Source of the DNA: CAZVLE01 sp964627855
Lineage (GTDB): Bacteria > Bacillota > Dethiobacteria > DTU022
NCBI GenBank assembly: GCA_964627855.1
Contig: CAZVLE010000010.1
Coordinates: forward strand, 1-43,808
Reading direction: 5' to 3'
Length of the DNA stretch: 43,808 bases
Part shown: positions 25,121 through 33,140 of the stretch, piece after piece
How positions within the stretch are numbered: the stretch's first letter is position 1
Layout of the letters: each line of letters opens with the position of its first letter
Translations under genes and position numbers: made by a program
Notes under the pieces: generated by a model
Databases searched by the model: none
What the model saw: the letters and a program-made list of their open reading frames with translations, nothing else
Told to the model about the DNA's origin: nothing

Positions 25121-25165
25121 TAAAGGCCCCCCGGTTATAAAACTGGCGGGCCGTTATTTTTATTT
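25121..25165 (-). terminator. Terminator downstream of ferritin (may act both ways)
   Basis: GGCCCCCCGGTT (25125-25136) pairs with AACTGGCGGGCC (25141-25152) with two mismatches and a 4-base loop. On the plus strand a T-rich tract follows; on the minus strand TTTATTC follows. The only adjacent gene end is ferritin on the minus strand, 29 bases away. Confidence 0.65.
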
Positions 25166-25193
25166 CTCCGTTAGCAACTGCCTTTGTAGAAGT

Positions 25194-25700
25194 TTATTCA
25201 GCTTCAGGGGCAAAGGTTCTGGTGGCCAGTTCCTTGTCAAGCATCAAAATACCATGCCCTTTATCCCCAACCCGTTTCACTTTACTCAGCAGTTTACTCA
25301 TTCCGGCTTCTTCTTCCACCTGCTCGTCGATAAACCACTGTAGAAAACTGATGCTGGGGTAGTGCTTTTCTTCTTGGGCAATGGCCATCAGATCGTTGAT
25401 CAGGCTGCTGACAAGCTGCTCATGTTCCAGGGCCAGTGAAAAGATTTCTTCAGCTGAAGTGAAGTCGTGTTTCGGATCTTTAAAGCCGGTAATAATTGCT
25501 TCTTCTCCCTGGTCAAAAATAAAGTTAAAAAACTTCATGGCATGAAAGCGTTCTTCTTCGGCCTGGACAATAAAAAAATTGGCGAACCCGTCGAGGTCTT
25601 CTTTCATGAAATAGGCAGCCATGGCCAGGTAATAGTGAGCCGAATAGAATTCATGGGTAATCTGTTCATTAAGCTTGGTTAACAATTTCTTTGATAACAT
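25194..25700 (-). CDS. Ferritin
   Basis: Non-haem iron-storage protein that oxidises Fe(II) and holds ferric mineral in a 24-subunit shell. The 168-residue chain shows the ferroxidase ligands Glu17 (ITHEFYSAHYYLAMA), the EEERFHAMKF segment with Glu and His, and Glu/Gln positions in LEHEQLVSSLINDL and FLQWFIDEQVEEE. It matches bacterial FtnA more than bacterioferritin (no haem Met site evident). ATG follows AAGGAGGCAAATT. Together with the flavodiiron protein and cupin it suggests defence against oxygen and free iron. Confidence 0.94.
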   Translation of the reverse strand: MLSKKLLTKLNEQITHEFYSAHYYLAMAAYFMKEDLDGFANFFIVQAEEERFHAMKFFNFIFDQGEEAIITGFKDPKHDFTSAEEIFSLALEHEQLVSSLINDLMAIAQEEKHYPSISFLQWFIDEQVEEEAGMSKLLSKVKRVGDKGHGILMLDKELATRTFAPEAE

Positions 25701-25759
25701 AATTTGCCTCCTTATTCTAAAAGATGTTTCATTAGAGGGTAACCTTTCCTGCTAACTAT

Positions 25760-25788
25760 ATTATATCTTTAGCATATTCAATTAGCAA
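25760..25788 (-). promoter_or_regulatory. Putative ferritin promoter
   Basis: Minus-strand TTGCTA (25783-25788) and a perfect TATAAT (25760-25765) are 17 bases apart. TTAGCA is present twice on the plus strand (25769-25774 and 25782-25787), which might be a regulator site; this is a weak inference. Confidence 0.6.
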
Positions 25789-25982
25789 GATATTTTAGAA
25801 GCATTCCGAAATGCTTACCTCCGGCTGCCTTTCAGGAGTGTCAAAATAGTCGATAATTACTGGATAAACTGTCAATTGCGTCTATTTTTTCAGCAACTTA
25901 TTTGCTTGAAGCAGGCAGGATTAATCAGGACAGAAAGAGAATAGAGGGAAGTCTGCATATTTATATTTGCATGAAGTGGCGC

Positions 25983-25988
25983 TATAAT
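25983..25988 (+). promoter_or_regulatory. Possible -10 box for the formate dehydrogenase operon
   Basis: TATAAT (25983-25988) lies 71 bases before the first gene start, but no good -35 is found 17 bases upstream. I also tested TGGC...TTGT here as a sigma-54 site and the -24/-12 spacing fails. The 25789-25982 gap otherwise holds no recognised element. Confidence 0.35.
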
Positions 25989-26058
25989 ATTTGTTGTTCA
26001 ATAACAAGTACAAGCTGAAGAAGATTTTTTAGGTTAATAGTCAAGGGGGAGTGATGTC

Positions 26059-26535
26059 ATGGAAGAACAATTAAAATCAGTTTTTGCTTCATACAAAGGT
26101 GAAAAGAATGAACTAATTCCGGTTTTACAGGATGTTCAGGAGGAAATCGGTTACCTGCCGGATGAAGCAATGCAGGAGGTGGCTCGTTTTGTCAGGGTGC
26201 CGGAAAGTAAAGTTTTTGGAGTGGCTACTTTTTATGCCAGGTTCCACCTCAAGCCCCGGGGTAAGCACATAGTACGTCTCTGCTGCGGTACCGCCTGCCA
26301 TGTGCGGGGAGCCGCCAAAATTGCCGACAAATTAAAAAGTGTTCTGAATGTCGATGTTGGGGGTACTACCGAGGACATGAATTATACTTACGAAGAAGTG
26401 GCCTGTATCGGGGCTTGCGGGTTGGCTCCGGTGATGACCATTGATGATAAAACTTTTGGCAAACTGGATCCCGATAAAACGGAAAAAACAATCAAAACTT
26501 TTGGTGAGGAAAAGCCGGGAGGAGGGGAAGCTTAA
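26059..26535 (+). CDS. NuoE-like [2Fe-2S] subunit of NAD-linked formate dehydrogenase
   Basis: A 158-residue thioredoxin-fold protein of the 24-kDa complex I / HndA family. The [2Fe-2S] ligands Cys75 and Cys80 (LCCGTACHVRG) and Cys116 and Cys120 (CIGACGLAPVM) are all present; an additional Cys76 is common. The N-terminal EEIGYLPDEAMQEVARF is typical. It is the first gene of the fdh operon and would relay electrons with the NuoF-like subunit. Start follows AAGGGGGAGTGATGTC. It could equally be called HydC or HndA; context with FdhA favours formate dehydrogenase. Confidence 0.92.
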   Translation: MEEQLKSVFASYKGEKNELIPVLQDVQEEIGYLPDEAMQEVARFVRVPESKVFGVATFYARFHLKPRGKHIVRLCCGTACHVRGAAKIADKLKSVLNVDVGGTTEDMNYTYEEVACIGACGLAPVMTIDDKTFGKLDPDKTEKTIKTFGEEKPGGGEA

Positions 26536-26715
26536 ATGGAAAAATTTATCGATCACTGTTGTGAAAAGTGTTTCAACAGCGAGGAAAAAAGATGTGATGT
26601 TTTTGTCGAATGCTGCCTGGAAGGACCACTCTGCCACGAAAGCGAACCCTGCAAAATAGCCCGTGAAGCAATTGTCGATAAGTATTCGCACAGCTCTGCT
26701 TTCCGTGATCATTGA
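26536..26715 (+). CDS. 59-residue Cys-rich small protein in the fdh operon
   Basis: Directly after the NuoE-like stop (no bases between), an ATG opens a 59-codon frame to TGA, preceded by GGGAGGAGGGGAAGC, an excellent ribosome site. Eight Cys (residues 8, 9, 12, 20, 26, 27, 33, 39) occur in the first 40 residues as CCEKC, C, ECC, C and C spacings, followed by a helix-like, Cys-free tail. Not recognised as a named family. The position between NuoE- and NuoF-like genes, strong ribosome site and Cys density suggest a real small metal- or cluster-binding partner, such as an electron carrier or assembly factor; function is inference. Confidence 0.7.
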   Translation: MEKFIDHCCEKCFNSEEKRCDVFVECCLEGPLCHESEPCKIAREAIVDKYSHSSAFRDH

Positions 26716-26778
26716 TAGTAAGAGATTCAGGAGGCAAGGTTATGTTGTTTATGTTTTACGAAAGGAGTGAAGACAAAC

Positions 26779-28632
26779 GTGTATGAAAGGCATATTCTAA
26801 TTTGCGCCGGAACGGGTTGTATATCTTCGGGAGCCGGTGAAGTGCAGAAAGCCCTGATCAGTTCGCTACAGGAACACAAACTGGATGATAAGGTTCGCAT
26901 TATTATGTCTGGTTGCCATGGATTTTGTGAAAAAGGGCCAATCTTTATTGTGTATCCTGAAGATGTATTTTACTGTGGCGTGCAGGCTGAAGATGTTCCG
27001 GAAATAGTTGAAGAATACCTGGTTAAGGGTAATATGGTTGAACGCCTTCTCTATAAAGACCCCGTTTCTGAGGAAACAGTAATCAACCATGACAAGATCA
27101 TGTTTTACGGCAAACAAATGCGATTGGCCTTGCGTAATTGCGGAGTAATTGATCCCGAGAATATAGATGAATATATCATCCGCGGTGGATATCTGGGCTT
27201 GCGAAATGCTCTGAAAATGAAGCCGATGGATGTCGTCAACGAGGTCAAGACGTCCGGTTTGCGCGGTCGCGGTGGGGCCGGTTTCCCAACCGGTATGAAG
27301 TGGCAATTTGGCCACAGCAGCCCCGGCGAGAAAAAGTACATTGTTTGTAACGCTGACGAAGGTGACCCCGGCGCTTTCATGGATCGCAGTATTCTTGAAG
27401 GTGATCCTCACGCTGTACTTGAAGGCATGCTTATAGCCGGCCATGCCGTCGGTGCAGATGAAGGTTACATTTACGTTCGTTCGGAATATCCACTGGCTAT
27501 CAAACGTTTACGCACAGCTATAAAGCAGGCAGAATATTATGGTATGCTCGGCGCCAATATTTTAAATTCTGGTTTTAGTTTTAAGGTTAAGATTAAGGAA
27601 GGCGCCGGAGCCTTTGTTTGCGGTGAAGAGACAGCCCTGCTGGCTTCAATTGAAGGTAAGCGCGGTGTGCCCCGTCACCGGCCTCCTTTTCCGGCCGTAG
27701 AAGGGCTCTGGAAGAAACCGACGATTATCAATAATGTTGAAACTCTGGCTAATGTTCCCCTGATCCTCCGCCGCGGAGCAGAAAAATTTGCCTCTGTTGG
27801 TACTGAAGGAAGCAAGGGTACCAAGGTTTTTGCCCTGACCGGTAAGGTTAATAATACCGGCCTTGTTGAAGTACCGATGGGTGTCACCATTCGTGAAGTT
27901 GTTTTTGACATCGGAGGGGGCATTCGCTATGGAAAGAAATTCAAGGCTGCTCAGATCGGAGGTCCATCCGGTGGTTGTATCCCGGATGAACATCTCGATC
28001 TGCCCATAGATTTTGACTCTCTCACAGCTGCCGGGGCAATGATGGGTTCCGGTGGACTGGTTGTGGTTGACGAAGATACTTGCATGGTTGATATGGCCCG
28101 TTATTTCCTCAGTTTTACGAAAAAAGAATCTTGTGGCCAGTGCATTCCCTGCCGTCTCGGCACTGACCAGATGTATGATATTCTTGAAGCGATAACGGAA
28201 GGCCGTGGCAAACCTGAAGATCTGCCCATGCTCGAAGAACTGGCCATGGCGGTCAAGAAAGGCTCAATGTGCGGTTTGGGGCAAACTGCTCCGAACCCGG
28301 TTTTGACCACCCTGCGCTACTTTCGCCATGAGTATGAAGCGCATGTCATCGAAAAACGCTGTCCCGCCCTGGCCTGTAAAGCGCTGCTGCAGTATTACAT
28401 CGATGCTGAAAAATGTATTGGCTGTCAGCGTTGTATCAAGGCCTGCCCTGTTGATGCGATTACAGGTGAAAAGAAAGAGCCTCATGAAATAGACCAGGAT
28501 AAATGTACCCAGTGTGCCGCCTGTTTCGATGCCTGCCCGAAGAAAGTAGGCGCTGTCCAGGTCTTATCCGAAGGGATTGCCGCATCAGACCCACTGGAAG
28601 CCTGCGAGGAGGGATGCAAATGTCAGAGCTAA
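26779..28632 (+). CDS. NuoF-like NADH-binding subunit with extra Fe-S domains (FdhB/HndC type)
   Basis: Diaphorase subunit that binds NAD(H) and FMN. The ~617 residues contain an N-terminal thioredoxin-like [2Fe-2S] domain (CAGTGCISSG and SGCHGFCEKG), the NADH/FMN domain (GRGGAGFPTGMKW at about 163, VFALTGKVNNTG), an SLBB-type region, the 4Fe-4S motif CGQCIPCR at about 452, and two C-terminal ferredoxin clusters (CIGCQRCIKACP at about 547, CTQCAACFDACP at about 576). This layout is that of HydB/HndC, often part of electron-bifurcating enzymes. A GTG at 26767 lies within the AAAGGAG site, so GTG at 26779 is chosen. It overlaps fdhA by 13 bases. Confidence 0.93.
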   Translation: MYERHILICAGTGCISSGAGEVQKALISSLQEHKLDDKVRIIMSGCHGFCEKGPIFIVYPEDVFYCGVQAEDVPEIVEEYLVKGNMVERLLYKDPVSEETVINHDKIMFYGKQMRLALRNCGVIDPENIDEYIIRGGYLGLRNALKMKPMDVVNEVKTSGLRGRGGAGFPTGMKWQFGHSSPGEKKYIVCNADEGDPGAFMDRSILEGDPHAVLEGMLIAGHAVGADEGYIYVRSEYPLAIKRLRTAIKQAEYYGMLGANILNSGFSFKVKIKEGAGAFVCGEETALLASIEGKRGVPRHRPPFPAVEGLWKKPTIINNVETLANVPLILRRGAEKFASVGTEGSKGTKVFALTGKVNNTGLVEVPMGVTIREVVFDIGGGIRYGKKFKAAQIGGPSGGCIPDEHLDLPIDFDSLTAAGAMMGSGGLVVVDEDTCMVDMARYFLSFTKKESCGQCIPCRLGTDQMYDILEAITEGRGKPEDLPMLEELAMAVKKGSMCGLGQTAPNPVLTTLRYFRHEYEAHVIEKRCPALACKALLQYYIDAEKCIGCQRCIKACPVDAITGEKKEPHEIDQDKCTQCAACFDACPKKVGAVQVLSEGIAASDPLEACEEGCKCQS

Positions 28633-31292
28633 TTAACCTTACTATTGATGGTGTTGATATAAAGACTGCCCCTGGGACCTCGGTCTTAAGAGCAGCGCTG
28701 GAAAACGGTATCTATATTCCTCATCTCTGCGATCATGAGGACCTCACTTCGGTCGGAGTCTGCCGGGTTTGTCTGGTGGAGATCGAAGGGCGTCGCCCCA
28801 CAGTTTCCTGCATGACGCCGGTAGAAGAGGGGATGATAGTTCGCACATCAAGCGAAGAACTGGATCAAACCCGCAGGCTCAACCTCGAGCTACTTGTTCT
28901 TCACCATGATTATGACTGCCAGAACTGTGGCAAAAACAGCAACTGTCAGCTGCAGGAACTGACCCGCTTTATCGGTCTTGACGAAGATAGACTGGAAGCG
29001 ATGCGCAAACCGGCTCTCGATTTCCCCATTGATGATTCAAACCCATACTATCTGCGCGATATGAACAAGTGTGTTCTCTGCGGGATCTGTGTTCGCACCT
29101 GTGAGGAGATCCAGGGTGATGAGTGTATTGATTTTGCTTTTCGCGGCATTGAAACCAGGATCAGTGTACTCGGTGATAAGCCGATTATAGATTCGACCTG
29201 CGTAACCTGCGGGGAGTGTGTGTCTCGCTGTCCGGTTGGAGCTCTTCTACCTCGTAAGACTCTCGAACCAACATATGAAGTGGAGACAATCTGCCCCTTT
29301 TGCGGCTGTGGCTGCGGTATCCTCGTTGGAGCCAGGGGCGGCAAAGTTGTCAGTTCGACAGCCGTTCATGACAGCCCGGCAAGCAGTGGAAGCCTCTGTG
29401 TTAAAGGGCGTTTTGGTCTCTCCTTTGTCAGCTCTCCTGAACGGTTGACCACGCCATTGATTCGCAAAGACGGTGAACTGGTGGAAGCGAGCTGGGACGA
29501 GGCGCTCTCATTGGTGGCCGAAAAACTGGGCCACTACAGGGAAGGAAATTTTGCTACCATTGCTTCGGCCAAGTGCACAGTTGAAGACAACTACGTTTTA
29601 CAGAAATTTACCAGGGCGGTGATGGGCACCAACAATATTGATCACTGTGCCCGGCTCTGACACGCTCCCACCGTGGCCGGTCTGGCCACAACCCTGGGCA
29701 GCGGAGCGATGACCAATTCTATTGCCGAGATTGGATCAGCGGCCTGCATCCTGGCTATTGGTACCAGCACTACCGAAGCTCACCCGATCATCGGTTATCA
29801 GGTGAAAAAAGCAGTCAGAAAAGGCGCCAAGTTAATCGTGGCTAATCCACAGGAAGTACCACTGGTCCGCTTTGCAGATCTTTTCCTGCAAATCAAGCCA
29901 GGCAGCGATGTTGCTCTCCTGATGGGAATGGCCCGCGTGATCATCGAGGAAGGCCTGCATGATCAAAGCTTCATTGATGAACGCTGTGAGAACTTCGATC
30001 AATTCAAGCAATCCCTGGATGAGTTCACACCTGAATTCGTTACCGATATGACCGGAGTTGCCTGGGATCAGATTGTTGAAGCTGCACGAATCTATGCTGA
30101 AAATGATCCTGCATCAATTCTTTACTGCATGGGCATAACCCAGCATTCACATGGCACCGACAATGTCATGGCTATCAGCAACCTGGCCCTGATTACCGGT
30201 AATATTGGAAAGTTTGCGTCGGGAGTAAACCCCCTGCGGGGGCAGAATAACGTGCAGGGAGCCTGTGACATGGGCTCACTGCCGAATGTTTTTACCGGTT
30301 ATCAAAAGGTTGATAATGATGAAGCCAGGCTGAAGTTTGAAGAAGCCTGGGGAGCATCGCTCAGCGGCAAGCCTGGCCTGACACATACAGAGGTCTTTGA
30401 TGCCGCTTACAGTGGAGAGGTTAAGGCTCTTTACCTGGTTGGCGAGAACCCTGTTCTTACCGAGGCGAATGCCGCTCATTCAATTGAGGCTATGGATAAA
30501 CTCGAGTTTTTTGTTGTGCAGGATATTTTTCTCAACGAAACAGCCCAGAAAGCGGATGTCGTCCTGCCGGCAGCTTCTTTTGCCGAGAAGAATGGCACCT
30601 TTGTTAACACCGAGCGTCGGGTACAGCGAGTTCGTAAGGTCATTGAGCCCGTCGGTGAGGCCAAGCCCGACTGGTGGATAATCAGCGCCATTGCCAATGA
30701 AATGGGAGCCGATGGCTTTGCCTACAATAGCGCCGAGGAGATTTTTAATGAAATGACTGCGCTGACACCAAGTTACGCCGGCATTAACTATGCCAGACTC
30801 GAAGAAGGAGGGATTCAGTGGCCTTGCCCAACAGATGATCATCCCGGTACACCGATTCTCCACACCGAGAAGTTCAACACCCCATCGGGCCGGGCAAAGC
30901 TGATGCCCCTGCAGTACAGGCCGTCAGAAGACTGCTGTGACTTTGACTTCCCCTTAATTCTCACAACAGAACGGAGTCTTTACCAGTTTCACAGCACTAT
31001 GACCCGTTATTCAGATGGACTGGACGATTTAAGCGGCGGGGAGCAGATCATGGTCAACCCCCTGGATGCCGAGAAAATGGGCATTGCCGATGATGATATG
31101 GTTAAGGTAACGTCGCGGCGTGGCGAACTAGAGGTAAAAGCGAAAATAAGCAGGCGCAGCCAGCCTGGTGTCGCTTCGCTCAGTTTTCACTTTGCCGAAT
31201 GCCCCACGAACCTGTTGACGAGCGCAGCGCTTGATCCGGTGGCAAAGACACCAGAAACCAAGGTTTGTGCCATCCGCATAGATAAAGTGTAA
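28620..31292 (+). CDS. fdhA: Selenocysteine-containing formate dehydrogenase catalytic subunit FdhA
   Basis: Molybdenum/tungsten enzyme that interconverts formate and CO2. One 890-residue protein is encoded if the TGA at 29658-29660 is read as selenocysteine 347: the frame runs unbroken on both sides and the junction DHCARL-U-HAPTVAGL is the active-site motif of Sec formate dehydrogenases, with the conserved His next to Sec. Domains in order: NuoG-like [2Fe-2S] (residues 1-80), His-Cys3 4Fe-4S (HHDYDCQNCGKNSNC), two ferredoxin clusters (CVLCGICVRTC near 151, CVTCGECVSRCP near 194), the MopB 4Fe-4S (CPFCGCGCG near 225) and molybdopterin domains. ATG at 28620 is chosen over 28614, which abuts GAGGAGGG. 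It will be wrongly split into two genes by standard callers. Confidence 0.95.
29658..29689 (+). promoter_or_regulatory. Selenocysteine codon and bacterial SECIS element
   Basis: The UGA is followed, 12 bases on, by a perfect hairpin GTGGCC-GGTCT-GGCCAC (29673-29689) whose loop carries GGUCU, the SelB-recognised loop of the Escherichia coli fdhF SECIS. The distance from UGA to GGUCU (18 bases) equals that in E. coli fdhF. SelB would bind this hairpin and deliver Sec-tRNA. selA, selB, selC and selD must lie elsewhere. Confidence 0.92.
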
Positions 31293-31316
31293 CAGGAATT
31301 AATTGCACAGTCATAA

Positions 31317-31354
31317 GGGGCGGATTCCCGAGGTGGAGCCGCCCCATTTTAATT
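31317..31354 (+). terminator. Rho-independent terminator of the fdh operon
   Basis: GGGGCGG (31317-31323) and CCGCCCC (31339-31345) form a perfect 7-base GC-rich stem with a 15-base loop, followed by ATTTTAATTT. It lies 24 bases after fdhA and ends the operon before the convergent AbrB gene. Confidence 0.78.
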
Positions 31355-31457
31355 TCTGTAGCTTAATAGTGCCGTGACAATTCCAGGCGAGTGATCTGAG
31401 AGCGGCGGCTTGCAAAAACTACAAGTAAAAAAGGGGATTTAATTAATAGACTTGCCC

Positions 31458-32642
31458 CTAGCGGCTCATCAGGTACATAAAAAGGAATGGCAGAAACATA
31501 TTGATTGAGAGTAGACGGCAGAGGTGAAGCATAGAAACCTTGAAAGGATCGCGGCCGTGCTTGATAGCCAGCAGCGTCATCATAGTAAAACCGCCGGGTG
31601 CAGCTGCCAGGAAACAAGTCGGGTAATCCCAGCCGGTCAGGCGACAGATGACCGCGGAAATGGCAAAAGAAGTTGCAAAGATGGCAGCTGTGGCAATCAG
31701 GATGGGGGTTAAAAAATGCCAATTGCCGACTATGCCTACAGTTTCCAGCGAAATATTGTCGGCTATAATAACTCCGATTGCTACCAGCAGGAGGTCAAAA
31801 AGACGGGGAGATAGCCTGCTGGTTCTGATGCCGGCAACTGATACAGCGGCGATAAAAATTGTTGAACCTACCAGCAAGCCTGCCGGCACATTGAGGTATT
31901 CAAAGAGCAGTCCCCCGACACTGGCCACGATCAGGGTAAAAATTACCCTTAGCCATGACATTCTTACTGTCTGGGCCAGATTAATGAATGATCTAAAAGA
32001 AAATGTATTTTTCAGCTTGGTCAAGGCCGTTGAAAGATAAGTGCCTGCGTCCCTTTTATCCCTGTCTGCAACCTTATGCTTATCCTGGTTGCTGCTATTG
32101 GAGTTTTCCCGGCGAGCTTCGCTGCCTGTCCCCTTTTCTCTTTTTTCAAGAAAGTTGATAATCAGGGGAAAAATGAAAACTGTTCCCAGCAGGCGTAACA
32201 TTTGGGTAATTACGATCACGGTAATGCTTGCCCCTGAGGCCAGGGCGATGATCGTTATTTCTGGCAATCCGCCCATGCTGGCTGAAAGCATAGCCGTATA
32301 GAGGTCAAGGGCAGTAAACCTGGCCAAGAAAAAACCTATCGCAAAAATAATCGATAAGGCCCACGAGACAATTACAACAGCAGGTAGAATCATCGGTTTT
32401 AGCTCATGCACTGTCTGCCGGTTGAGCATTGAGCCTATAAATATGCCGATAATGACCTGGGCCAGGGGAAATAAAAAGGGTGGTGATAGAGGGAGATCAA
32501 CCTGCAGCACCCGTAAAGTTCCGATCAGGGTTACAGGTCCTAAAACTTCGGCTGCCGGAAAGCGTAATTTAGCCATTAAAAACCAGCCGCTCAAACCTAA
32601 GGCCAGCAGCAGGATCGCATCTCCAAGTTGTTGAGCCAACAT
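31458..32642 (-). CDS. AbrB-family (AmoA-like duplicated domain) membrane protein
   Basis: A 394-residue polytopic protein with two related halves of hydrophobic segments, each with a GxxxGWxxxxxxxPAxxxLGP-type start: LGLSGWFLMAKLRFPAAEVLGP near the N-terminus and a matching VGGLLFEYLNVPAGLLVGS in the second half. These are features of the AbrB membrane family (not the DNA-binding AbrB). A hydrophilic, charged linker (about 166-205, with Arg, Asn, Lys and Asp) sits between the halves. Reported functions are speculative; transport or regulation of ammonia is often given but unproven. Start ATG at 32642 has a weak ribosome site. Confidence 0.85.
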   Translation of the reverse strand: MLAQQLGDAILLLALGLSGWFLMAKLRFPAAEVLGPVTLIGTLRVLQVDLPLSPPFLFPLAQVIIGIFIGSMLNRQTVHELKPMILPAVVIVSWALSIIFAIGFFLARFTALDLYTAMLSASMGGLPEITIIALASGASITVIVITQMLRLLGTVFIFPLIINFLEKREKGTGSEARRENSNSSNQDKHKVADRDKRDAGTYLSTALTKLKNTFSFRSFINLAQTVRMSWLRVIFTLIVASVGGLLFEYLNVPAGLLVGSTIFIAAVSVAGIRTSRLSPRLFDLLLVAIGVIIADNISLETVGIVGNWHFLTPILIATAAIFATSFAISAVICRLTGWDYPTCFLAAAPGGFTMMTLLAIKHGRDPFKVSMLHLCRLLSINMFLPFLFMYLMSR

Positions 32643-32705
32643 GTCATTATTATATCACTTCTGCTGCTTAATATTTCTTCTGCTAATTAGAAGGATTATT
32701 TTGAA

Positions 32706-32734
32706 TTGCGTCGAATAGCTTCTTGTTATATAAT
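32706..32734 (+). promoter_or_regulatory. Putative promoter of the glycine riboswitch-gcv transcript
   Basis: TTGCGT (32706-32711) and a perfect TATAAT (32729-32734) are separated by 17 bases. The predicted start near 32741 lies just upstream of the first glycine aptamer. Confidence 0.65.
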
Positions 32735-32759
32735 TAAAATAAATCATATGCAAATGAAC

Positions 32760-32936
32760 CCTGTGGGAGAGTTCCGCTTAGCGGACGCCGAAGGAGCAAC
32801 CTTTCACCTGGCGGGTGGAAGGGAAACTCTCAGGCTTCAGTACCATTGGGGGATGCACCTCTGGAGAGCACCTGCTGAAGCAGGGCACCGACGGGGAAAG
32901 CCTCTTCAAGGTTAAGGGAGCAATCTCTCAGGTATC
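32760..32936 (+). promoter_or_regulatory. Tandem glycine riboswitch (two aptamers)
   Basis: The first aptamer (about 32760-32840) shows GGGAGAGTTCC, GCCGAAGGAGCAACC and AAACTCTCAGGC. The second (about 32853-32936) shows TGGAGAGCACC, CACCGACGGGGAAAGCC and AATCTCTCAGGT. These are the conserved P1/P3 elements of the glycine aptamer, in the tandem arrangement. The gcvTHPAPB operon follows. Glycine binding is expected to prevent the downstream terminator and turn the operon on, as in Bacillus; the on/off direction is inference from family behaviour. Confidence 0.95.
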
Positions 32937-32938
32937 AG

Positions 32939-32976
32939 GGACAGAGAACTAGCCGTTTGGCTTTCTCTGTCCTTTT
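32939..32976 (+). terminator. Expression-platform terminator of the glycine riboswitch
   Basis: GGACAGAGAA (32939-32948) pairs perfectly with TTCTCTGTCC (32963-32972); an inner AGCC-GTTT-GGCT extends the stem beyond a two-base bulge. TTTTGTATTTTTT follows. The 5' arm begins just after aptamer 2, so aptamer folding can compete with it. The following 32977-33140 carries only the ribosome site of gcvT. Confidence 0.88.
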
Positions 32977-33140
32977 GTATTTTTTATGACAGGAGGCAAG
33001 GGCTAAATATCTTAATTAAAGATGCAGGCCCGGCTTTTACCCGGGAAAGTGCACGTTCATCAAGGTTAACCGGCGATTGCCTGGTTGGACTGCCTTCTGC
33101 CCTTTAAATCATTAAAAGAAAGGAGGTTTGAACCCTAAAG

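Noticed and set aside
25977..25994. Sigma-54 type promoter ahead of the fdh operon
   Set aside because: TGGC is present but the -12 element is not at the required distance and lacks GC.
26866..27444. Long minus-strand ORF (192 aa) opposite the NuoF-like gene
   Set aside because: The plus strand encodes a clear conserved protein here; the antisense frame has no recognisable domain or ribosome site.
29673..31292. Separate molybdopterin oxidoreductase gene starting after the TGA
   Set aside because: No ribosome site or proper start; it is in the same frame as the upstream FdhA part and the TGA fits selenocysteine with a SECIS, so it is one gene.
32706..32915. 69-residue plus-strand ORF
   Set aside because: It lies across the glycine riboswitch promoter and aptamers; the conserved bases are explained by RNA structure.
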